Below, piece after piece: positions 1 through 4,901 of a stretch of DNA of 6,088 nt. The stretch spans positions 1 to 6,088 of the forward strand of contig JACQZL010000275.1 of assembly GCA_016213865.1 (NCBI GenBank), read 5' to 3'. This stretch comes from Candidatus Rifleibacteriota bacterium (GTDB lineage Bacteria > UBP17 > UBA6191 > JACPRK01). The first letter of the stretch is position 1. Each line of letters begins with the position of its first letter. A program made the translations under genes and the position numbers. The notes under the pieces are model-generated. The model had not been told where the DNA came from and ran no database searches. It worked only from the letters and a program-made list of their open reading frames with translations.

Positions 1-1107
<1,107 letters not shown>

Positions 1108-1134
1108 GCGGCCGGGCAGAACTCGGAAGCCCTC

Positions 1135-1179
1135 TCGGGAGCTCCGCTCCCGAACCCTCGCCAAGGGCGAAGTTCGCCC
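1135..1179 (+). terminator. Two GC-rich hairpins after the response regulator; possible terminator
   Basis: Starting 27 nt after the stop codon there is a perfect 8-bp stem with a 3-nt loop (TCGGGAGC / GCTCCCGA, 1135-1153). A second stem, GGGCG / CGCCC, follows at 1165-1179. Neither is followed by a T-run, so intrinsic termination is only a guess. They are the strongest structures between the regulator and the convergent pilin. Confidence 0.35.
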
Positions 1180-1315
1180 CTGGACCCCCCGGTGACTGAA
1201 GAGAGCCTTGCTTGCGCTAGCAGCTCAGAGTCCTGAAGATTGACGCTCAGGCATCTTCTTCGCAACCTCCGAATCCGACTGCCGCATCGCGTCATCGGCC
1301 CGCGCTCCGAAACAC

Positions 1316-1341
1316 GAAGCCGGCCCCGAGGGGCCGGCTTC
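1316..1341 (-). terminator. Hairpin downstream of pilin A
   Basis: This is a perfect 26-bp inverted repeat. The 12-nt arms start GAAGCCGGC and a GA sits at the centre, so the real loop is CGAG or larger. It begins 30 nt beyond the pilin A stop. Read leftward it is followed by GTGTTTCGG, a weak T-rich tail. Because it is symmetrical it could also stop transcription arriving from the convergent regulator gene. Confidence 0.65.
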
Positions 1342-1370
1342 GCCTGCTTGTGGCAGTTAGCCTTGACGCG

Positions 1371-1406
1371 TCAGCTGACGGTGTCGAGCGTGTTGGCCAC
1401 GCGCTG
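1371..1406 (-). repeat. 36-bp identical 3' coding end, copy 1 (pilin A)
   Basis: The last 11 codons plus the stop (QRVANTLDTVS and TGA) are identical to the bases at 1938-1973 and 2375-2410. Immediately beyond, synonymous differences begin: 15 in the preceding 35 codons between copies A and C. Confidence 0.9.
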
Positions 1407-1547
1407 GAGCATCGAGTTGACGTTGGTGCCAGTCGCGTTCAGAGCGGCGATGGCGACCACGGCGATGAGACCCAGGATCAGGCCGTACTCCACGAGGCCC
1501 TGGCCCTCTTCGTTGCGCCGGCGAATCATCTTGACGATCTTCTGCAT
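1371..1547 (-). CDS. flp: Flp/Tad-family type IVb pilin, copy A (58 aa)
   Basis: A small major-pilin-type protein. Residues 1-15 form a basic leader (MQKIVKMIRRRNEEG). The predicted prepilin-peptidase cut is G15|Q16, which puts glutamate at mature position 5 followed by tyrosine (QGLVEY), the Flp signature. A hydrophobic helix follows (about residues 22-35), then a short polar tail ending DTVS. The mature form is 43 aa. The ATG at 1547 was chosen because AGGAGG (1554-1559) lies 6 nt upstream; an in-frame ATG at 1565 overlaps that ribosome site and is rejected. A sigma-54-type promoter lies about 50 nt upstream and a hairpin lies downstream, so the gene looks monocistronic. The last 46 residues equal those of copy C. 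Family knowledge: Flp pilins form Tad pili used in adhesion; no tad assembly genes are in the window. Confidence 0.93.
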   Translation of the reverse strand: MQKIVKMIRRRNEEGQGLVEYGLILGLIAVVAIAALNATGTNVNSMLQRVANTLDTVS

Positions 1548-1596
1548 TGCGAACCTCCTGTCCACACTGTTCTCGGTCGATGGTGCCGTCGACTTA

Positions 1597-1612
1597 AGCC
1601 AGATGTGTGCCA
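1597..1612 (-). promoter_or_regulatory. Sigma-54 (-24/-12) promoter of pilin A
   Basis: The minus strand reads TGGCACACATCTGGCT. Against the consensus TGGCACG-N4-TTGCW, the -24 GG and -12 GC are both present at the correct spacing. The mismatches are G to A at the seventh base and one T to G in the -12 box. The predicted transcription start is near 1586, giving a leader of about 39 nt that contains the AGGAGG site. The neighbouring gene encodes a sigma-54 activator, which strengthens the call. Confidence 0.75.
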
Positions 1613-1880
1613 GAAGTCGGCGCGCCGATCGTCCGCCCCGCGGGACCGAGCCGCTCGATCCCGATCAACAGAGGATTCCAGACCTCTCGGCTCCGGAACG
1701 ACGGGCTCGCGGAGCGAGGACTCTCGCCGGATCCGGAAGAGGTTCAGGCCCTCGCGTCCAGCAGACTCCTGGCCCGCCCGAGGCAATGGGACCGCGATCC
1801 GGACGGCCGGACGACCTGCCCCCCACCGCGGCGCGGTACAGTCACCACGACCTCGTTCCGGCCAGGCCGCCGGAATGGAC
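1613..1880. other. Long non-coding stretch upstream of the pilin A promoter, with dyads
   Basis: There is no convincing gene here: open frames on either strand lack a ribosome site and any family feature. It is the natural place for activator binding upstream of a sigma-54 promoter. Visible dyads are CCGGATCCGG (about 1728-1737) and a 7-6-7 inverted repeat, TTCCGGC / GCCGGAA, at 1856-1875. The latter lies roughly 250-290 bp from the predicted pilin A start. Assigning either to the activator is speculative, because I see no clear second copy before pilin B. Confidence 0.3.
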
Positions 1881-1912
1881 CCGGGGCCGACCTCTTGCGA
1901 GGCCGGCCCCGG
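1881..1912 (-). terminator. Hairpin downstream of pilin B
   Basis: A 14-position stem with loop TTGC (plus strand). As plus-strand RNA it would have one A-C mismatch (1890/1903). As minus-strand RNA that pair becomes G-U, so the stem is fully paired only in the pilin direction. It lies 25 nt past the pilin B stop. No T-run follows. Its core is nearly identical to the hairpin after pilin C. Confidence 0.65.
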
Positions 1913-1937
1913 AGATTCAACGACCAGAACCGTAGCT

Positions 1938-1973
1938 TCAGCTGACGGTGTCGAGCGTGTTGGCCACGCGCTG
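1938..1973 (-). repeat. 36-bp identical 3' coding end, copy 2 (pilin B)
   Basis: Same 36 bases as at 1371-1406 and 2375-2410. Copies B and C also share a few bases past the stop (plus strand TAGCT before TCAGCTGA), which copy A lacks. Confidence 0.9.
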
Positions 1974-2111
1974 CAACATATCGTTGACGTTAGTACCCGT
2001 CGCGTTCAAGGCGGCGATGGCGACGACGGCGATGAGACCCAAGATCAGGCCGTACTCGACCAGACCTTGCCCCTCTTCGTCCCTGTTGCGGAGCAGCTTT
2101 CCGAGCTTCGT
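1938..2111 (-). CDS. flp: Flp/Tad-family pilin, copy B (57 aa), apparent ACG start
   Basis: The frame encodes (M/T)KLGKLLRNRDEEG, a 14-residue basic leader, then a 43-aa mature pilin starting QGLVEYGLIL. It differs from copies A and C at one residue over the last 46 (Asp for Ser before MLQRV). No ATG, GTG or TTG exists in frame between the body and the upstream stop at 2181-2183. Where copies A and C have ATG, this copy has ACG (2109-2111), 6 nt after GGAGG (2118-2122), so one T-to-C change explains it. Relative to copy C the body shows 19 synonymous differences but only one amino-acid change across 35 codons, so it was under protein-level selection. It is either translated poorly from ACG, recently inactivated, or a sequencing error. 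A possible -24/-12 promoter and a downstream hairpin accompany it. Confidence 0.75.
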   Translation of the reverse strand, partial: TKLGKLLRNRDEEGQGLVEYGLILGLIAVVAIAALNATGTNVNDMLQRVANTLDTVS

Positions 2112-2117
2112 CCCTGA

Positions 2118-2122
2118 CCTCC
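2118..2122 (-). promoter_or_regulatory. Ribosome binding site of pilin B that marks the ACG start
   Basis: The minus strand reads GGAGG, then 6 nt (TCAGGG), then ACG. Spacing is 6 nt in copy A and 5 nt in copy C before their ATG codons. The retained ribosome site argues that ACG occupies the original start position. Confidence 0.65.
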
Positions 2123-2182
2123 CATGCCCACGATTACCGATGAACGGAGCCAGTGACCTTGCCGGGTCGCACCGGGCCAGTC

Positions 2183-2198
2183 AGCAAGTCCTCGGCCG
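2183..2198 (-). promoter_or_regulatory. Possible sigma-54 promoter of pilin B
   Basis: The minus strand reads CGGCCGAGGACTTGCT. The -12 box TTGCT is perfect and the -24 GGC is present at the right spacing. The first, fifth, sixth and seventh bases depart from TGGCACG. The predicted start is near 2172, about 61 nt before the ACG. It is weaker than the pilin A site, and is supported mainly by parallel position and gene family. Confidence 0.45.
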
Positions 2199-2316
2199 GG
2201 AAGCATGCGACGAGAAGGAACTCTCGGCCACGGTCGAGCGAGACCATGACTTGCCCCTCCTCCACGAACGCCCCCGAGCGATTCCCCACCACCTGTTCCC
2301 AAAGAGACCTATGAGA

Positions 2317-2350
2317 TCAGGGGCCGACCTCTTGCGAGACCGGCCCCTGA
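2317..2350 (-). terminator. Hairpin downstream of pilin C
   Basis: A 15-position stem with loop TTGC (plus strand), lying 24 nt beyond the pilin C stop. Two plus-strand mismatches (A-C at 2327/2340 and C-A at 2328/2339) both become G-U pairs in minus-strand RNA, so the complete stem forms only in the pilin transcript. The 28-nt core differs by a single base from the pilin B hairpin, pointing to duplication of gene plus terminator as one unit. The T-rich tail is weak (TCTCATAGG). Confidence 0.7.
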
Positions 2351-2374
2351 ATTTCCACTAGTGGAACTCTAGCT

Positions 2375-2410
2375 TCAGCTGACGGTGTCGAGCGTGTTGG
2401 CCACGCGCTG
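2375..2410 (-). repeat. 36-bp identical 3' coding end, copy 3 (pilin C)
   Basis: Same 36 bases as at 1371-1406 and 1938-1973. Identity stops at the CTG/TTG/CTC leucine codon of MLQ. Confidence 0.9.
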
Positions 2411-2545
2411 CAGCATCGAATTCACGTTCGTGCCCGTCGCATTCAGAGCGGCGATGGCAACGACAGCGATCAGACCGAGGATAAGGCCGTATTCAACGAG
2501 GCCCTGTCCCTCTTCGTCCCTCTGGCGGAGCAACTTCTTGAGCAT
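2375..2545 (-). CDS. flp: Flp/Tad-family type IVb pilin, copy C (56 aa)
   Basis: Leader MLKKLLRQRDEEG (residues 1-13), predicted prepilin-peptidase cut G13|Q14, then QGLVEY with the Flp glutamate at mature position 5, a hydrophobic helix and a polar C-terminus ending DTVS. The mature pilin is 43 aa and identical to copy A. The ATG is fixed by AAGGAGG ending 5 nt upstream (2551-2557). The gene is preceded by a 106-nt gap from the kinase stop, and no convincing -24/-12 site is visible there. It may use a sigma-70-type promoter or read-through from the kinase. The leader resembles copy B more than copy A, so B and C are probably the closer pair. Confidence 0.93.
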   Translation of the reverse strand: MLKKLLRQRDEEGQGLVEYGLILGLIAVVAIAALNATGTNVNSMLQRVANTLDTVS

Positions 2546-2569
2546 CCCTGCCTCCTTTATGGGGTCGTC

Positions 2570-2585
2570 TGGTCCGGCTGGACCA
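2570..2585 (-). other. Small hairpin in the pilin C leader / after the kinase gene
   Basis: A perfect 6-bp stem, TGGTCC / GGACCA, with a 4-nt loop. It lies 66 nt past the kinase stop and 24 nt before the pilin C start. It could be a weak kinase terminator or a leader structure. No T-run follows. Confidence 0.3.
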
Positions 2586-2617
2586 ATTCAATATGGTACC
2601 GAACGGTTGTGCCCTTC

Positions 2618-2646
2618 GCAATAACTTTCTTTCGAGGTTTCGTCAA
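2618..2646 (-). promoter_or_regulatory. Candidate sigma-70-type promoter of pilin C
   Basis: The minus strand has TTGACG (2641-2646), a 17-nt spacer, then TATTGC (2618-2623). The -35 matches 5 of 6 and the -10 only 3 of 6 consensus bases. It sits just after the kinase stop in a locally AT-richer stretch. The predicted leader is about 66 nt. Confidence 0.3.
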
Positions 2647-2651
2647 CCCGT

Positions 2652-3761
2652 TCATCTCTGTGCCAGACTGCGGATCACGAGAACCAGGAGCGTGAAAAGC
2701 ATGAAGGCGGCCACCATGACGGCCCCGACGGCCAGCCCGTTGGCTTGCCACCACTCCTTCTTCTTCAGGAGTTCGAGCAGCTGCGGCCACAACTCGCCCA
2801 GCGTCGGTTGAGGGGGCGGAGGCGGAGGCGTCGCGGGCACCGTTGCCCGCAGCGTCGAGGTGGTGAGTCGGGCCGCGGTCGAAACTCGCGACCTGGGGCG
2901 GTCGCCCCGCTCCTCGGCCATCCACTTGTCCATGAAGCTCCGGGCCTTCCGCAGCTTGTTGACGAAATCCTCCACCGCCGGGTAGCGATCCTCCGGACGG
3001 CGCGTCAGCGCTCCCATCACGATGTCGGCCAGCTGCTGGGGCACCTCGGGCCTCAGCTCCTTGATCGAGCGCGGCTCGCTATTCATCTTCTGGCTGACCA
3101 GCTGCATCGTGTTGCCGGAGAACGGCGGCTGACCGGCGAGCATCTCGTAGAGGACCGACCCGGCCGAGTACAGGTCGGAGCGCTCGGTGGCCTCGTCGCC
3201 CCAGGCCTGCTCGGGGGACATGTAGGCCGGCGTGCCCACGAGCACCCAGTCCTTGCTCTTGCGGGCCTTCGCGCTGGAGCGCTTGGCGATGCCGAAGTCG
3301 GCGATCTTGGCGTTGCCCTCCGCGTCGATGAGGATGTTGTCCGGTTTGATGTCCCGGTGGACGACACCCTGCTCGTGCGCGGCTTCCAGCCCCTCCAGGA
3401 CCTGCACCGTGATCGTCAGGGCGTCCTTGATCGGGAAGTTGGGCGTCTTGCGGATGTGCTCGGAGAGCGTGATCCCCTCGATGTACTCGAAGGCGATGTA
3501 GGGGTTTCCCCCCTCGATCGAAGCCTCGTACACCTTCACGATGTTCGGGTGCGACAGCCTCGCGCAGAGCTGGGCCTCTCCCAGGAAGTTCTGGATCGCC
3601 TTCTCGTCGTCGAAGCTCGAGGCGTGGATGACCTTCACCGCCGTCGAGCGCATCAGCGAGCGGTGCACGGCCTTGAAGACCATGCCCATCCCACCCTCGC
3701 CCACCTTCGCGAGAACCTGGTACTTCTGCAGGAACTCGGTTGAAAAGCTGGGCTGATCCAT
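2652..3761 (-). CDS. Hanks-type Ser/Thr protein kinase, C-terminal membrane anchor (369 aa)
   Basis: Numbering is from the ATG at 3761. The kinase domain runs from about residue 14 to 270: glycine loop GEGGMG (21-26), ATP-binding K43 in AVKVI, paired E62, catalytic HRDIKPDN (135-142), DFG (155-157), GTPAYMSPE at the end of the activation segment (176-184) and DLYSAG (196-201). All key residues are present, so it should be active. A Ser/Thr-rich and Pro-rich linker (about 285-320, with six prolines at 312-317) leads to one membrane helix (about 342-363) and only about six residues after it. Many bacterial relatives carry sensor domains beyond the membrane; this one has none, so input must come through partners or the linker. 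An in-frame GTG at 3785 would add 8 residues. Neither start has a clear ribosome site, and the predicted promoter favours the ATG. Confidence 0.93.
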   Translation of the reverse strand: MDQPSFSTEFLQKYQVLAKVGEGGMGMVFKAVHRSLMRSTAVKVIHASSFDDEKAIQNFLGEAQLCARLSHPNIVKVYEASIEGGNPYIAFEYIEGITLSEHIRKTPNFPIKDALTITVQVLEGLEAAHEQGVVHRDIKPDNILIDAEGNAKIADFGIAKRSSAKARKSKDWVLVGTPAYMSPEQAWGDEATERSDLYSAGSVLYEMLAGQPPFSGNTMQLVSQKMNSEPRSIKELRPEVPQQLADIVMGALTRRPEDRYPAVEDFVNKLRKARSFMDKWMAEERGDRPRSRVSTAARLTTSTLRATVPATPPPPPPQPTLGELWPQLLELLKKKEWWQANGLAVGAVMVAAFMLFTLLVLVIRSLAQR

Positions 3762-3802
3762 GGCGCTACGCCCGGCACGGGTCACGGCCGGGAAGTGTCT
3801 GG

Positions 3803-3831
3803 ATCCTAGACCCTTCGGGCCCCGATGGCAA
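3803..3831 (-). promoter_or_regulatory. Sigma-70-type promoter of the kinase gene
   Basis: The minus strand has TTGCCA (3826-3831), a 17-nt spacer, then TAGGAT (3803-3808), matching 5 of 6 and 4 of 6 consensus bases. The predicted start is near 3796. That leaves a leader of about 35 nt before the ATG but only about 11 nt before the alternative GTG. Confidence 0.55.
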
Positions 3832-3886
3832 GCCGAAACAGCCGCCCCGGGCCGCTACTCGCGTGCCCCTCCGCCCGCCCCCCCGG

Positions 3887-3913
3887 TTGACATGCCCGAG
3901 CCTCGGGCATAAT
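3887..3913 (+). promoter_or_regulatory. Promoter of the small lipoprotein pair, with palindromic operator
   Basis: A perfect -35 TTGACA (3887-3892) and CATAAT (3908-3913; 5 of 6) are separated by 15 nt; read as ATAATG or TAATGA the spacer is 16 or 17. Between and overlapping them is the palindrome ATGCCCGA-GCC-TCGGGCAT (3892-3910), with perfect 8-bp arms and a 3-nt centre. A dimeric repressor bound there would block polymerase, and a factor that distorts the spacer could correct it. The leader to the first gene is about 110 nt. Confidence 0.6.
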
Positions 3914-4032
3914 GAGCCTGGCGGACACCCCGTAGAACCAGAACGAAACCGTAATCACTGAAACTTGGATCTGATACCATGCACCGATCATCCGGACATG
4001 ATGCCATCCCTCGGCCAGGAAGGGGGTGAATC

Positions 4033-4191
4033 ATGCAGAAGGGCGTGAAGATTGCACTCCTGACCCTGTTGGTGGCTTTCGCTTTCGGGGTCTCGGGCTG
4101 CCACGAGCACAACCGCCGCGTTGGCTACCACACCGACTACGATAACCACTACTACGGAGCCAACCACCCGAACGAGTACTGGACCTACTGA
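4033..4191 (+). CDS. Tiny His/Tyr-rich lipoprotein 1 (52 aa)
   Basis: The signal peptide MQKGVKIALLTLLVAFAFGV is followed by lipobox VSGC, with the lipidated cysteine at residue 23. The mature part is only 30 residues and contains five His (24, 26, 33, 39, 45) and six Tyr, with Asp and Asn, including DYDNHYYG. The ATG at 4033 is chosen because GGGGGTGA (4022-4029) lies just upstream. It is the first gene after the operator-bearing promoter and sits 73 nt before a related gene. No known family is recognised. The composition suggests metal binding at the membrane surface (inference); a structural or stress-related surface peptide is equally possible. Confidence 0.8.
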   Translation: MQKGVKIALLTLLVAFAFGVSGCHEHNRRVGYHTDYDNHYYGANHPNEYWTY

Positions 4192-4199
4192 ACCGCCCC

Positions 4200-4242
4200 G
4201 CCCCGCGGGGCTCCGGCCGGCCGGCCCCCTGTTGGGGACAGG
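4200..4242 (+). other. GC-rich palindromes between the two lipoprotein genes
   Basis: The gap holds GCCCCGCGGGGC (4200-4211), GGCCGGCCGGCC (4215-4226) and a CCTGT / ACAGG hairpin (4228-4242). There is no T-run. These could attenuate, or separate and stabilise, the two messages; no promoter for the second gene is evident. Confidence 0.4.
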
Positions 4243-4264
4243 CCCCCGATCACTGGAGACGACG

Positions 4265-4411
4265 ATGCGAAAACGCGCCATCAAGCTGCTCGCGCTGGCC
4301 CTCTTCGTCACGAGCGTGGCTCTGACCAGCGGGTGCTTCTACGTCGAGCACAACCACCACTACGACGACTACGACCACTACGGCTACTACGGTCACAACC
4401 ACCACTACTGA
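4265..4411 (+). CDS. Tiny His/Tyr-rich lipoprotein 2 (48 aa)
   Basis: The signal peptide spans residues 1-23, with lipobox LTSGC and cysteine 24. The mature part is 25 residues, with seven His (29, 31, 32, 38, 44, 46, 47), seven Tyr and three Asp, ending GHNHHY. It shares EHN and the DYD-x-HY...YYG pattern with lipoprotein 1, so the two are probably tandem duplicates. The ATG at 4265 has GGAG (4255-4258) 6 nt upstream. The frame is open further upstream, but that start would remove the signal peptide from the N-terminus. A good terminator follows. No known family is recognised; histidine density suggests Ni, Zn or Cu binding (inference). Confidence 0.82.
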   Translation: MRKRAIKLLALALFVTSVALTSGCFYVEHNHHYDDYDHYGYYGHNHHY

Positions 4412-4452
4412 GACGGTCTCATCCCCGCCCCGGTAGGCGGAGATCAGTGACG

Positions 4453-4489
4453 GAAGCCGGCGGCCATCCAGGCTGCCGGTTTCTCTTTT
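4453..4489 (+). terminator. Intrinsic terminator of the lipoprotein pair
   Basis: A 13-position stem (4453-4465 with 4471-4483, two G-U pairs) with loop ATCCA, followed directly by a T-rich tract (TCTTTT). The G-U pairs become A-C mismatches on the other strand, so it works rightward. Confidence 0.85.
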
Positions 4490-4517
4490 CCCTCTCGAAG
4501 AGGGAGTCCGCCCGCGC

Positions 4518-4898
4518 TCAGCTCCCCTTGAGCGCGTACATCGGCTGACCGAAAGGACTCGGCTTCAGCCGGAAGGTCGACAGATCCGAGACCGCGATGC
4601 CCGGATACTCCTCACGCATCAGCTCGGACACCGCCTCCCTCGCCTTCATCAGGATCGCCGCATCGCGCGCCGGCTCGCTGATCAGCGGACTGCGCAGCGT
4701 CACCTCGAGCAGCAGTTCGTCCTCCGAGAGCAGGCAGGCCCGGAAGCTCGTGCCGTACTCCAGGTTCGAGAGGACCCGACCCACTCCGTCGTGGATCAGA
4801 CCCTCCATCGTCTCGGGGAACTCGCCGGCCAACGCCGGGCCCGCCAGCACCAGGACCGCACCCAGGATCAGCTTCAGAATCCGCGCGTGTCTCTTCAT
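4518..4898 (-). CDS. Exported protein of unknown function (126 aa)
   Basis: The signal peptide is MKRHARILKLILGAVLVLAG plus PALA, with likely cleavage after residue 24 (ALA|GEF). The mature part of about 102 aa mixes predicted helix and strand (ELLLEVTLRS at 61-70, helix about 76-97) and has one cysteine (55). I do not recognise the family. The start at 4898 lies 3 nt after the stop of the preceding 304-aa gene, with only a weak GAGAG before it, so translation is probably coupled. Together they form an operon that converges on the lipoprotein pair. It should act in the periplasm or outer envelope. Confidence 0.82.
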   Translation of the reverse strand: MKRHARILKLILGAVLVLAGPALAGEFPETMEGLIHDGVGRVLSNLEYGTSFRACLLSEDELLLEVTLRSPLISEPARDAAILMKAREAVSELMREEYPGIAVSDLSTFRLKPSPFGQPMYALKGS

Positions 4899-4901
4899 CT
4901 C

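Noticed and set aside
1240..2117. Long plus-strand open frames across the pilin region
   Set aside because: They are antisense to the pilins. Their apparent internal repeats come from the three pilin copies, and they have no ribosome sites or domain features.
2045..2125. ATG at 2123-2125 as the start of pilin B (product beginning MGGQGRSS)
   Set aside because: It is in a different frame from the pilin body, reaches a stop inside the gene, and overlaps the GGAGG ribosome site.
1371..2545. Regularly spaced repeats as a CRISPR-like array
   Set aside because: There are only three units, hundreds of bases apart, and each repeat is the 3' end of a pilin gene.
2660..2665. TGGCAC on the minus strand as a -24 box for pilin C
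   Set aside because: The base pairs 11-12 nt downstream are AA rather than the required GC, and the match sits in the kinase coding end.
2557..2925. Alternative minus-strand frame overlapping the kinase 3' end
   Set aside because: It is a shifted frame of the kinase tail with no start signal; the kinase frame gives a proper membrane helix.
2745..3743. Long plus-strand frame (332 aa) opposite the kinase
   Set aside because: It mirrors the GC-rich kinase codons, and the kinase strand carries every catalytic motif.
3979..4029. 16-codon leader-peptide ORF (MHRSSGHD...) ending just before lipoprotein 1
   Set aside because: It has no ribosome site and no run of regulatory codons; its overlap with the next ribosome site may be chance.
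4489..4505. TCCCTCT / AGAGGGA hairpin as a leftward terminator for the exported-protein operon
   Set aside because: Read leftward it is followed by an A-rich, not T-rich, stretch. It remains possible as a non-classic 3' structure.
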